Part shown: in pieces, positions 47,720 to 58,990 of the stretch
Layout: each line of letters starts with the position of its first letter
How positions within the stretch are numbered: the first letter of the stretch is position 1
Source: Hetaerina americana
Taxonomy: Eukaryota > Arthropoda > Insecta > Odonata > Calopterygidae
Direction of reading: 5' to 3'
DNA: 64,000 nucleotides
Assembly (NCBI GenBank): GCA_022747635.1
Contig: JAKTNV010000005.1
Span: 37,062,336 to 37,126,335 of the forward strand
Translations under genes and position numbers: made by a program
The notes under the pieces: model-generated
The model's input: the letters and a program-made list of their open reading frames with translations, nothing else
Told to the model about the DNA's origin: nothing
Databases searched by the model: none

Positions 47720-49123
47720 TTCATCACAAAAAATTATCATTATTTGGCACTCTGCTGGTTAATGTAGGTTTTGAATGGTACAGGCTACACAATGGTACAA
47801 TGATAACTTCCTGGCCACTCCTATTTATCAAACAACAGGCAACAAAACACTACATGAAATCCAACACTACAAGAAGCCCCTTTTTCATACTTAATATTTC
47901 TTTCCTCCCTTTATTCCATCCAGCATGTCTATCCTATTCCTTCCTCATTTGTCTATTATTCTCCCTTCTATTATAGTCTTCCAACTTCCCATTGATAATC
48001 AGAGTGCTCTGCATCCATCTTTCCTGTCCCCTTTATTTTCAATATTATTGTGATATGTATTTCAATATTATTTTAGATGCATCTTTTGAGGTAAACTATC
48101 TTGGGAAGGGGATAGGACAGTTTGAACGATGGTTATTGCGGGGAATTGAGCCAAAGAGATCCACTGTGCTAAAACCTTAAGAAGTTCTGAGGGAATGTTA
48201 TTTATCCTCACAGTCTTAATAGATTTTTTATTCCCTTAATGCCCTTTCTATTCTGCAATTAGATGGAGATAGCTTAGGCCCAGTATGCCTCGGCATAAGC
48301 TATCCCTATCTATGCCATATTCTCCTTCTATGTCTAAACTTGTTGTTCCAATATCTTTATCATATAGATCCTCAATGAATTCTTTTCATCTCTCTTGAAT
48401 TTTTCTTGGTTTAGTGAATAATTTTCCTGCACTCTCTTCAAGAGTGTGCATGGATTTTCCCTTCTTACTTCATGATAATGCTTTTGCCTTTCTGCATAGA
48501 GAACCCATTTCTTCCTTCCTCAGTAAACTCTTCATACACTAATAATGCATCTTCAACATGCTTTTTTGCCATATCAATTTCCCACTTCAGTATTATTTAT
48601 CCCTTTGTAATTCCTTTGGTCTAATCCTGTGTTTTTATTCTTACATTTCCTCCTCTCATCCAGCTTTCTTATCATTTCATCCACAATCAATAGTGTCTTT
48701 GTTCTTTTCCCATTTACTGATCCTATAGTTTAGTTTGCTAATTTCAATATCCCTTTTTTGAGATGATTTTACGTACTATTTATGTACTTAGTACCATTTC
48801 TATGTACTATTACCCATTTTCCCATTACTGTATCTACATGTCTCCTTGTCCTCCCTCATAAATTTTTCTACTACCCCTTGGTACTCCTTTCTTTTCATTC
48901 CATTTGATTCCTTACATCCCATTTCCTAATCTGTCTTCAAAGTGTAATCCTTTTGCATCTGATATTACACTTTACATTAGTATTAAATTATGAAATTATG
49001 ATCTCAATCTGCATCCACTCCCAGGAAACGTTGTGAACGGATTACACTGTTCCTAATCATAATATAGTTTAACTGATATTCTCCTGGATCCCTAGACATT
49101 TTCCATGCATACCTATGTCTTTT
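47720..49123 (-). mobile_element. Old antisense RTE copy, left part
   Basis: The minus strand reads a 3' tail (the AAAACCTACATTAACCAGC region near 47760), the last coding blocks (47870-47990), then after a deletion the linker and early RT (48175-48600) and the end of the endonuclease (48980-49123). The copy is interrupted at 49123 by the full-length element and resumes at 52504. Confidence 0.8.
49112..49123. repeat. Target duplication, left copy
   Basis: CCTATGTCTTTT here is repeated exactly at 52492-52503, bracketing the intact RTE. In the intact element the matching site (about 50155-50166, antisense) is uninterrupted, confirming that the older copy was split here. Confidence 0.9.
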
Positions 49124-52100
49124 CCCTCCCCGGACTACAACCTTGACGTGGTGGAAGGGCTTGTGCGTTCCGATGACCCCTAGAGCTGTGCTGGCGGGAG
49201 TAATAATTATTGCTCCTGGTAGGGTCACCCATGCCAGATAGGTCAAAGGTTAGGAGCCAGACGAAAGGTAGTCCACGCAGCGTCTGTTCCTCAGTGAGGC
49301 GGCTGCAATGGCGTCTGACCCCAGTGGGGCGGCCAGTAAGTGATGGTGTCACGTTAAAAACACTATTGAGGAAGGCAACGGGAAACCACCTCAATTATCA
49401 TTCCCTAGAAAAATATGATGGACAATAGAGATAATTTGAGTCCTGGCAACCACGGGGCTCGGCCCAATCGGCCGTGTGTCGTGCCCGGCAGCGGGGGAGG
49501 CAAGGCTTCCGCGGTCGTCATCCCACGAAACCCTTGCAAGGGAAAACCAGCAGCAGCAGGACAGAAGACGCAGGAGAAGAAGACAAAATTAGTTAGAATA
49601 GGAACGTGGAATGTTAGGACAATGATGAGGACAGGGAAATTGGAGAATGTTAAGCGAGAGATGGAAAGGGGAAATATAGATATTTTAGGTCTATGCGAGG
49701 TGAGATGGAAAGATAGCGGGGATTACTGGAGTGATAAGTATAGAATAATATACAGCGGTGGGGACGAGAGCCAACGAGGGGTTGCCATAGTATTAAATGA
49801 AGAGGTAGGAAGAAGCGTAGTCAACATAGAGCAGGTAACGGATAGAATACTACTAGTGGAGATAAAAGCAGAACCGACGAACTTAGTTATTATTCAGGTA
49901 TACATGCCACCGAGCAACCATAAGGAAGAAGAGGTCGATAAGATATACGATCAGTTAGAGGACATGATCGCGTGTGTTCCTGCAGGGAAACATTTGATAG
50001 TGATGGGGGATTGGAATGCGACGGTAGGCGAAGGAAGAGATGGTGATGAGGTGGGCGACTACGGTTTAGGCACGAGGAATGACCGCGGGGAGAAAGCAGT
50101 TGAGTTCTGCAGGAGACAGGGGTTAGTCATCACCAACACTTGGTTTAGACACCACAAAAGACGCAGGTATACATGGAAAATGCCAGGTGACTCAGGAAGA
50201 TATCAGCTAGATTATATCCTGGTTAGACACAGGTTTAGGAATAGTGTGATAAATTCCCACAGCTTTCCGGGAGCAGATGCGGACTCAGACCACAATTTAG
50301 TTGTTATGAAATGTAGCGTACGTTTCAAAAAGATAAGGCAGGGGCGGCGAGTTAGAAAATGGAATGTAGAAGCATTAAATGGGTTGAAAAGGAAGGAATA
50401 CAAACAGGCGGTAGAGAAAATCATGGAGGATGGTAAAGGGCTTATTACTATCGAAGAAAAATGGGAAATGATCAAAAAAGGGTTGTCTAAAGCCGCAAAA
50501 GACACTATTGGAACCGTTAACGCTAAAAGGACTAGGAAACCATGGATCACGGATGAGATGATTACAAAGATGGATGAGCGGCGAAAATGGAAGAATATAA
50601 ATACAGAATTAGGCAAAATGAAGTACAAAGAATTGAACAATAAATTGAGGCGGGCAACAAATAAGGCAAAAGACGCATGGTGGAAGACGCAGTGCGAGGA
50701 TATGGAAAGTCTCCAGAGGAAGGGTGAAATCGGTGCGCTGTACAGCAAAGTTAAATCGTTATCGGGAAGTAAGAAAGGAAGAGCTATGCTAATAGTTAGA
50801 GATAAGGCGGGTAAGGTAATAGTTGACGCAGGAAAGATCCAAGAGAGATGGAAGGAGTATATAGAAGAACTGTATAGTAAAGAACTCAGACCAACACAGT
50901 TAGACATTGAAAAAGAAAATGACGTAGAGGAAGACAGCTTAGGTCCAGGCATACTAGACAATGAGATAGAAAGGGCATTAAGGGAGATGAAACTAAATAA
51001 GGCCGTGGGGGTAGATAACATTCCCGTGGAACTTTTAAAATGCTTAGGAAAATGTGGGAGGAAGAGGCTATATGGGCTGATCCGTAGCATTTATGAGGAG
51101 GGAATCTGGCCGGAAGACTTTGTGAGAGCAGTTTTAGTTCCGATTCCGAAAAAGGTAAAGGCCACGTCATGTGAGGACTATAGGACAATTAGTTTGATAT
51201 CCCACGCAGCTAAAGTTGTTCTCAGGATCATAAACAAAAGGATAGAGAATAGAGCCAATGATTACTTAGGGGATGACCAGTTTGGGTTTAGGAAGGGGAG
51301 AGGTACGCGTGATGCCATTGCAGTAATGAGATTATTAATCGAGAGGAATATAGAATACAACCAGGATGTATTTGCCTGCTTCGTAGATTTCGAAAAAGCG
51401 TTTGATAGAGTGAATTGGGAAAAAATAATGAGTATATTGCAGAAAATAGGAATAGATTGGAGGGAAAGGAGGCTAATCCGCAACCTGTACATGTCTCAGA
51501 CTGCTCAGGTGCGGGTGGGAAACGGGGAGTCAGGATGGGCAGTGTTAGGAAGGGGTGTAAGGCAGGGTTGCCCATTATCACCGTTGCTGTTCAACCTGTA
51601 TGCAGAGGAAATGATCAAAGAGGCATGGGAAGAACTAGAGGTAGGAATGAAAGTGGGCGGGGAATTCGTAAAATCAGTTAGGTTTGCTGATGACCAAGCT
51701 TTAGTTTGTCAGTCAGCCAAGGGGCTGCAAGCATTGCTGAGTGAATTGGAAATTCAGTGCGACAGGTATGGGATGAGAATCAACATTAATAAAACAAAGG
51801 TTATGCGATTTTCTAGAAAGAAAAAGGGCAAGCTTAACATTAAAATAGGAGGGCAAAAACTAGAGCAGGTAGAACAGTTTACGTATCTCGGTAGTGTTTT
51901 GGACCAACACGGTCAAAGTAGTAGGGACGTAAGGAGAAGAATTGCGCTAGGCAAAGAGGCTTTCACGAGGAGGAGGGAGTTGATGACGGGGACTTTGAGT
52001 AAGGATGTTAAGAAAAGACTCGTAAAAACTTTGATATGGAGCGTAGCTATGTACGGCGCGGAAACGTGGTCATTGAAGCAGGAGGATAGACGTAGACTGG

Positions 52101-52491
52101 AGGCTTTTGAAATGTGGGTGTGGAGAAGAATGGAGAAGGTGAAATGGACAGAGAAGAAAACAAATGAGGAAGTACTTGGTATGGTGGGCGAAGAGAGGGG
52201 TTTGTTGGGAGCAATCCTATGGAGGCAGGAAAAGTGGATGAAGGGGGTTTTGACCGGCAGTGGGATGTTGAAGACTGTGATAGAGGGTAGAATATTGGGC
52301 AAAAGAGGAAAGGGAAGGAACAGGATAGGGATGTTGGACGGGATGAAGGGCGGAAGAAAGTACTCAGAGATGAAGAGGGACCTGGTGTAGAGTAGAATTT
52401 AGGGTTGTGTTTTGTTAGTAGTCACAAAATATTTGTTTGGTAGTTGTGTCCATCGAAAAACCTACCTTAACCGGTAGATTACCTTAAAAAC
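49124..52491 (+). mobile_element. Full-length RTE/BovB-like LINE
   Basis: The 3.37-kb element has a 291-bp leader, one uninterrupted 991-codon frame and a roughly 100-bp 3' end containing AAAACCTACCTTAACC-like sequence shared with other copies. Perfect 12-bp target duplications flank it. Exact duplications and an unbroken frame make it the youngest member of the family in the window and a candidate for an active copy. Assignment to the RTE/BovB group rests on the apurinic-type endonuclease joined directly to RT in one short frame. Confidence 0.93.
49415..52390 (+). CDS. LINE endonuclease/reverse transcriptase polyprotein (RTE/BovB-like)
   Basis: The 991-residue protein drives target-primed reverse transcription of its own RNA. 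An apurinic-like endonuclease spans about residues 60-300, with TWN at 64-66, Glu95 in LCEVRW, GDWN at 198-201 and the SDH triad end at 291-293. A basic linker follows. Reverse transcriptase spans about 515-800: NKAVGVDNIPVELLK (528-542), CFVDFEKAFD (655-664, first catalytic Asp 658), RQGCPLSP (716-723) and the active-site FADD (757-760). A C-terminal region with WSLKQEDRRRLEAFEMWVW follows; no zinc knuckle is obvious. All catalytic residues expected for both enzymes are present. The ATG at 49415 has another Met codon directly after it; a spurious upstream frame is not needed. Confidence 0.93.
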   Translation: MMDNRDNLSPGNHGARPNRPCVVPGSGGGKASAVVIPRNPCKGKPAAAGQKTQEKKTKLVRIGTWNVRTMMRTGKLENVKREMERGNIDILGLCEVRWKDSGDYWSDKYRIIYSGGDESQRGVAIVLNEEVGRSVVNIEQVTDRILLVEIKAEPTNLVIIQVYMPPSNHKEEEVDKIYDQLEDMIACVPAGKHLIVMGDWNATVGEGRDGDEVGDYGLGTRNDRGEKAVEFCRRQGLVITNTWFRHHKRRRYTWKMPGDSGRYQLDYILVRHRFRNSVINSHSFPGADADSDHNLVVMKCSVRFKKIRQGRRVRKWNVEALNGLKRKEYKQAVEKIMEDGKGLITIEEKWEMIKKGLSKAAKDTIGTVNAKRTRKPWITDEMITKMDERRKWKNINTELGKMKYKELNNKLRRATNKAKDAWWKTQCEDMESLQRKGEIGALYSKVKSLSGSKKGRAMLIVRDKAGKVIVDAGKIQERWKEYIEELYSKELRPTQLDIEKENDVEEDSLGPGILDNEIERALREMKLNKAVGVDNIPVELLKCLGKCGRKRLYGLIRSIYEEGIWPEDFVRAVLVPIPKKVKATSCEDYRTISLISHAAKVVLRIINKRIENRANDYLGDDQFGFRKGRGTRDAIAVMRLLIERNIEYNQDVFACFVDFEKAFDRVNWEKIMSILQKIGIDWRERRLIRNLYMSQTAQVRVGNGESGWAVLGRGVRQGCPLSPLLFNLYAEEMIKEAWEELEVGMKVGGEFVKSVRFADDQALVCQSAKGLQALLSELEIQCDRYGMRININKTKVMRFSRKKKGKLNIKIGGQKLEQVEQFTYLGSVLDQHGQSSRDVRRRIALGKEAFTRRRELMTGTLSKDVKKRLVKTLIWSVAMYGAETWSLKQEDRRRLEAFEMWVWRRMEKVKWTEKKTNEEVLGMVGEERGLLGAILWRQEKWMKGVLTGSGMLKTVIEGRILGKRGKGRNRIGMLDGMKGGRKYSEMKRDLV

Positions 52492-52503
52492 CCTATGTCT
52501 TTT

Positions 52504-53550
52504 GTGGTGTCTAAACCAATTATGCATTATGATTAAACCCTTTCCTCTGCAGAACTTTAGTACTTTCTTCCTGCAGTCATTTCTCACCCCTAATTTGTAC
52601 TTCCCCCATCTCACTATCATCTCTTCCTTTGCCTACCATCGTGTTCCAATCCCCCATCACTATCAAAAGTTTCCCTCCAGGAACACCAACAATTATGCCT
52701 TCTAATTGACTATATACCCTGTCGACTTCTTCCTCCTTATGATTGCTTGGTGCCATGTAGACGAGAGCAATGATCAGGTTCATAGGTTCAGCTATCACTT
52801 CTACTAACGATATTTTATCACTCACTCTATGTTTAATATTCTTCTTCTTACCTTTTAGTTCAATTTTATTACCACCCGTCACTCTCTCTCTCTTCCTCCA
52901 CTGTACTATCAATATGCTATACTATAACGCCACTGTACTATAACTCCACTGTATTATAACTCCATTACTATCACTCCATTAATGCCCTCTTCTTTCCAAG
53001 TAATCCTTTCATCTTACCTAACTCAACCCAAAAAATTCTATATTTCCTCTCTCCATCTCCCACTTATATTTTCTGATTGTCTTCTGTGCTGTTGCTGTCG
53101 ATTTCAATTTGGAAGGATTTTGTTAGATGATGATTGTGGAAGCCTTGCCTCTCCTGCTGCTGGTTGGGCAAGACACATGGCCCAGTGGGCCAAATTCTGT
53201 ATTTGCCAGAACTAAAACTAAAATTGTGGTCCATCACTGTTTCATGGGATTAATTATTGAGGTGGTTTTCCATTACTTACCTCAAAAATGTTTTCAATAT
53301 GATAGCATCACTCAAATGACCACCCCACTAAGGTCAGATGCCTTTGAAGCCACCTCACTGAGGAACAGATTCATGCATGTACCTTTCATCTGGATCCTAT
53401 CCCACAACCTATCTAGCATGAATGACCCAACCATTGGGGACCAGACCCAATTATCATGCTCCCATCAACACAGCTGTAAGGGTCAACAGTATGAACAAGC
53501 CTTTCCACCACATGAAGGTTTTCGTGCATGGGGATGGAAATACTACACAT
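52504..53550 (-). mobile_element. Old antisense RTE copy, right part
   Basis: The minus strand continues the copy split at 49123. It holds endonuclease blocks (for example HLIVMGDWN-like sequence at 52640-52680) and the 5' leader, ending near 53550 with a match to the start of the intact element. Frames are broken. Confidence 0.8.
52899..52985. repeat. Short tandem repeat inside the old RTE copy
   Basis: Four to five imperfect units of about 16 bp (CCACTGTACTATAACT and variants) occupy the place where the intact element has a single equivalent segment. Local expansion after insertion is the simplest reading. Confidence 0.65.
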
Positions 53551-53569
53551 ATGTCTAATGAATCTCTTC

Positions 53570-53700
53570 CTTCCATTTTTCCTCAAACTCTTTAGTAATT
53601 CTGTGAGGATATTATCTTTCCGTATTGCCTGGTTTGACTTCTTCCTTAACACTCTTTACTTCACTATCTAGTACTCCCAGACCAAATCTGTCCTCATCTA
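53570..53700 (-). mobile_element. RTE-related RT fragment
   Basis: The minus strand reads a phrase like NTERIISSQN/ILTELLKSLRKNGRKR, equivalent to VDNIPVELLKCLGKCGRKR of the intact copy. It adjoins the 5' end of the old antisense copy, so it is a separate insertion or a rearranged piece. Confidence 0.5.
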
Positions 53701-53849
53701 CATAAATTCCTAAATTACGAGGTCTAATATTTTAACCATTAAGGTCTTTTACTTAATCACAGCACCTTCCATTTATGCTTTCTGACTCTATCAGCAATTT
53801 CTCTTTCTTATCTCTTGGTATGATGTAAAATTATAATTTTACAGGGAAT

Positions 53850-56299
53850 GATGTGAAGGCTACAAGTCTATGTGAAAATGCCCTGAAGGACCATAAGCTT
53901 TGTTTTATTTAAAGAAAGGATAGTTGGCTCTAATTGTAAGAATTATCAACAGAAATTCAAGGATGATAATCGACTAAAATTTTTAAGGCTTGGTTGCATA
54001 TAGGAAGAGAGGGAATATGTGAGGTTTTTGTAGTGATGGGATAATCAATAAAAAGGAATACTAAACCTGGCTGTATTGACTTTTTTATTTCATGAATCTC
54101 AAAATAGTGTTCAACATAATAGGGTATTTTAATCCAGTTACTGAAAGTGCATATTGGAAAATACAGAAGCTCATTGGACGCCTACGCAGGTCATCCGAAA
54201 GCTATCCATACATCAAATTGTTGAAGCATGAATATGGAGGTAAGTGACGAAGTAGGAAAGGAAGAGATAGGCAAGGAATTAAGATAGGATTGCGACTGCA
54301 TTATGAAGAGCAAAGATATTATGTGCATTTGAAGAGACCTTGGTAAAACCACACACTCTTTGACTATGAAAACCAGAAAGAAGTACTCATATGACATGAG
54401 TAGTCCATTAGTTCCAATTCATTACTTGAGCCTTTCCCTAATCATTTGGAACCAAGCATGCTCTAAATTTAGTGGATTGGAGCATTCACTTGCCTTTTGT
54501 AGACAATTCCAAACAAAAGGATTGTATTTCTCCTCTCTTTCAATTTCCATCTTCTTCCTTGCCTCCTCCGACTCGAATCCCTCGTTCAAGCCAAAAATGT
54601 CTGCCAAACAGCATTTTACCCTGAATTGGAAATACAATTGGCTAAAAGTAATTTTTTCAATCCTCCCTTCTAATGGCCCTTAGTTACATTTTAATTCTCA
54701 CTAAATTCAAAATTTTAAATCATTGGTGAAGTACATCCAGATGATCTTTTTGAAAGTAACTACAATAATAACAAAAATATGACTAATTGTGTAAAGACTA
54801 AATTAGGATACTTTTGATAAGTATGGAAAGATGATCAAACATGATTTCAGCGGGAAAACCAATTATAAAAACTCATTAAAATTCTTTTAGAATATCTAAT
54901 CCTTTTTTGACACAGGCTTTCAATTATTATACAAAATGTATTCTTTACAGGTGCATCTTTTATGTAAAATGGTCTGGCCCATCCTGGAGAATCTTGCGTT
55001 GCCACCTTAAACTTATATTGGGGATTAGTGGCTTATCAAATAAAAAAATAAGAAATTCTCACTCAAGGTTCATTAAATCTACTCTGAAAATGTGAATAGA
55101 TGCCTCTTAAACCAACAACTTTGACAATACTTTCCCTTCTGTTCATCTTATCTATTAGAGCATAAAAAGTGCGTGGTCATGATTTTCCCCCATCTTCATT
55201 CTAAGGAACATGATTCTGATCATTATTTTATTAAATGCCACCATTATTTTTCCAGTGAATTGATGGGCTCTTTTCTTGGCATTGAACTGATCCAGTATTA
55301 AATCACCAATGCCATATGTGCCACGGGTAGCTTTGCATTCTACCTTCTTTTATAATTTCTATATTTTTCATCATCCAAAACATAAAATGAATCCCTTTAA
55401 AATTGGATGTCTTCAACCTCTTGTATGTTATCAGGTTTTGATGCAGATAATTTCTCATCTGGGTCATGAGTTCTCTTATTGCTGTTTGAATAGGGTACAC
55501 TAATTACTCCTTCAAGGTGCAATGCTGCCTCTTTCTAGCCATTTCTTCTCATCTTCACATCCAGGTGGTTCACCATACTTTAATGTTCTGAAGTAGCTAA
55601 CAAATGTTCAATCTATGGTCATTTTTTCATCAAAATCTCTTTCAAATATGGCATTTAGTTCAGAGTTTCATGAAAGTTAAATGACACAATGCCACAAGAC
55701 CTATAACCTACTGAACATTTCTAGGAACATTAGCACCAAGTTTAAGGTTACGATTCAAGTATTAACTTGAGCCATTTTGGGATCTCAGGTTTCAGGAGGA
55801 TAAGGAAATCATATTATTGCTCTAATCTACCTCATTGACAATCAGAATTTAGTGGCAGGGCGAATAACCTCCAAGTAAAACTAATTTTGAACCATCATAT
55901 CTCCTTAAATATAATAATAAATAATTGTATCGAATCTTTCTTAAAAAATGGCACAATCGAATGCTATTATGATTGAATGCATATCCAGTAAGGTAGTGAG
56001 AATGTGCCCTCTGTAAATTTCTCCCAGTCTTTTTTCATTTTTGAAGAGTCAATTAATCATTCTGGATACTATGCACCTCTCTTAAGAATTTGAATTCATT
56101 TTCATCATTTTATACCGATAATGTGAGGTCTCTAATGGACTCCTCAAGATGTTTACAATACTCTTGAAGTGTATCCATTGCCCACATTGGCTCCAAGCCC
56201 TTATAATATTTTCTATAAATTTAAGAGTAATTTGCTGATCTCTTTCCATGACCTCTTTGAACCATTTCCAGCCAGTTTCCTTATCTTTAAATAATTTCA
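53850..56299. other. Unrecognised, probably repeat-derived
   Basis: Several open stretches occur (for example minus strand 54637-54422 with EEARKKMEIEREEKYNPFVW, and minus strand 55500-55303). They are interrupted, lack splice context and match no family I can name. Given the neighbours, old transposon remnants are likelier than host exons. Confidence 0.35.
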
Positions 56300-56600
56300 G
56301 TTTCTCTTATTATGAGAATAATCAATTTGGGTTAAGGAAGGGAGAGAGGCTGGTGGGATGATGAGGTCACTAATGGAGAGGAAGATAGAATACAATCAGA
56401 ATTCATTTGTCTCTTTTATAGATTTCGAATAGGCATTTGATGCAATGAAGTTAGTAGAATTAATAAATGTTATAAAAATACTAGTAGATTCAAGGAGTAG
56501 CCAACTTATCCAGAACCTGTACATGTCTCAGGCTACTCCAGTATGAGTGGCAGATAGAAAGTAGGACCGGACAGTGCTAAGTGGAGGGATTAGATAGGGG
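56300..56600 (+). mobile_element. RTE reverse transcriptase fragment
   Basis: This short degenerate piece spans the QFGFRKG and FxDFExAFD equivalents to the RQGCPLSP region near 56600, where another copy begins. Confidence 0.6.
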
Positions 56601-58195
56601 TGTTCATTATAAGCCCTACTTTTCCAGGTCTAGACACACTTGCCAATGAGATAGATAGGGTATTACAGGAGATGAAATCAAATAAGGCCATGGGTGTAGA
56701 TTACATTCCTGTGGAACTACTGAAATGTTTAGGGAAATGTGGTAGGAAGAGTCTATATGGACTGATTCGCAGTATCTATGAGGAGAGAATCTGTCTGGAA
56801 GACTTGTGAGATCAGTGTTAGTTCCTATTCCTGAAAAGGTAAATGCTACATCATGTGAAAACTACAGAACAATAAGTTTGATTCTCGATTCATGAAGGTT
56901 AAGTAAGTCTGAAGGTAATAAGTAAGTCTAAATGGTTCATGAAGGTAAGTCTAAAGTGGGTCTCAGGACCATCAACAAAAGGATAGAGAGTAGGTCAAAT
57001 GATTACTTATGGGATGATCACGGTAAGTTTAGGAAGGGGAGAGGTATGCGTGATGCCACTGCAGTGATGACATCACTAATCGTGAGCATTATAGATTACA
57101 ATCAGGAAGTATTTGCCAGTTTCGTAGATTTGGAAGGCATTTGATTGAATGGATTGGGAAAAACTAATGAGCATATAGCGGAAAATAGGAATAGATTGGA
57201 GGAACAGGAGGCTAATCCACAACCTGTACATGTCTCAGACTGCTCAGGTGCGAGTGGTACACAGGGAGTCTGGATGAAGAGTGTTAGGAAGAGGTGTAAG
57301 GCAGGGTTGCCCATTATCACCATTGCTGTTCAACGTACATATGTGGAGTGGAGGAAATGATTAAAGAGGCATGGGAAGAACTGGAGGTATCAATGAAAGT
57401 CGGTGGGGAATTCATACATTCAGTTAGGCTTGCTTATGACCAAGCTTTAGTTTGTCAGTCAGCCAAGGGGTTGCAAGCACTGCTGAGTGAATTGGAAATT
57501 CAGGGCAAAAGATACCGAATGAGATCCAATTTAAATAAAACAAAGGTTGTACAATTTTCCAGAAAGAAAAAGGCTAAGCTAAACATTAAAATAGGAGGGT
57601 AACAACTAGAGCAAGTAGAACAGTTTATGTATCTTGGAGGTGCCAACATGGTCAAAGTAGTAGGGATATAAGGAGAAGAATTGTGCAAGGCAAAGAGGCC
57701 TTCACAAGGAGGAGGGAGTGGAGTAAGAATAGTAAGTAAAGAGTCGCCAAAATGTTGATATGGTGTGTAGCTATGTACGGCATGGAAACGTGGTCATTGA
57801 AGCAGGAGGATAGATTTAGATTGGAGGCTTTTGAAATGTGGGTGTAGAGAAGGATTAAGAAGGTGAAATGGACCGAAAGGAAAACAAATGAGGAAGTACT
57901 AGGATTGGTGGGCGAGGAGACGGGTTTGTTGAGAGAAATTCCTAGTAGCCAGGAAAAATGGAGGAAGGGTGCATTAATTGGCAGCGGGATGTGGGAGACT
58001 GTAATAGAGGGGAGAATGTTAGACAAACGAGGAAATGACAAGAACAGGATATTGGAAGGGATGAAGGAAGTACACTGAGATGAAGAAGGACTTAATGTAG
58101 GGTAGGTTCCTGGATTGTGTTTTGTTAGGAGTCACAAAATATTTATTTGGTAGTTGTGTCCATCCAAAACCTACCTTAATCAGTAGATTACTTAA
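56601..58195 (+). mobile_element. Degenerate RTE copy, RT to 3' end
   Basis: It begins at the LDNEIERALREMK equivalent and runs through RT, with the active-site FADD changed (LAYDQALVCQS), to the family's 3' end including CCAAAACCTACCTTAATC near 58160. An out-of-place block near 56890-56960 replaces part of the RT and contains a repeated GGTAATAAGTAAGTCTAA-like phrase. Several frameshifts and stops are present. Confidence 0.75.
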
Positions 58196-58204
58196 TAATA
58201 ATGA

Positions 58205-58990
58205 GTAGGAATTGGTTAAAGAGGCATAGGAAGGACTGAATATAGAAATAAAATTTGGCAGTAAAACTATAACACCAGTAAGGTTTGCGGACGATCAAGC
58301 ATTAGTTTACCAGTCCACTAAGAGGTCGCAGGAATTGCTGTGTTCATTGGAAAGTCAGTGCAGTAGTTATGGAATGAGAATCAATTAAACCAAAACAAGT
58401 GTTGAGTGGTTTTTGAGGAAGAGGAAAGTCAAGTTAAATGTCAAAATGGGAGTTCAGAAAATAGAGCAGATGGAACAGTCTACCAATCTCAGAAGTGTTT
58501 CTGACCACATTGGTCAAAGTGCTACGAACAAGAAGATGAATTGAATTAGGCAAAGAAGCTTTCGAAAGGATGGGAGATTTAATAACATAGATATTGAGTA
58601 AGAAAATGCTCATTAAAGCTTTGGTTTGGAACAAGGTTTTTAATGGCACAGAAACATTGTCTTTGAAGCAACATGACATGCAAAGATTAAGAGGCTTTTG
58701 AATTGTCTGTGTGGAGAAGGCTGTAATAAGTGAAATGAACAGAAAGAACAAACAAACGAGGAAGTGCTAAATATGGTGGGGGAAAAGAGGGGACGCAAGA
58801 AAAGTGTGGAAGGGGCAGAAATAGGAAGGGTAAGTTGGATGGAATAAAGGGAGGATGGATGAATGAAGGATTGAAAACGAGGATCTTTTTAGTTTCAGAT
58901 GTCATGCTGTGTTTTCCCAGAATAGGAAATAAAATGTGGTGCCATTTTGTGGTCTGTGTCTTGTCAAAGCCTACCTTAACCCCTAGACAA
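58205..58990 (+). mobile_element. Degenerate RTE 3' fragment
   Basis: Similarity starts around the equivalent of EEAWEELEVGMKVGG, includes GTTTGCGGACGATCAAGC (an intact FADD-equivalent), and ends with AAGCCTACCTTAACCCCTAG and an ATA-rich tail near 58990. It directly follows the previous copy in the same orientation. Confidence 0.7.

Noticed and set aside
50212..51090. 292-codon minus-strand frame inside the intact RTE
   Set aside because: It is a shadow of the 991-codon plus-strand frame, with no motif.
54422..54637. Minus-strand frame with a charged EEARKKMEIEREEKY stretch
   Set aside because: It looks slightly protein-like but is isolated, lacks good splice borders and has no recognisable domain; kept only as part of the unrecognised region.
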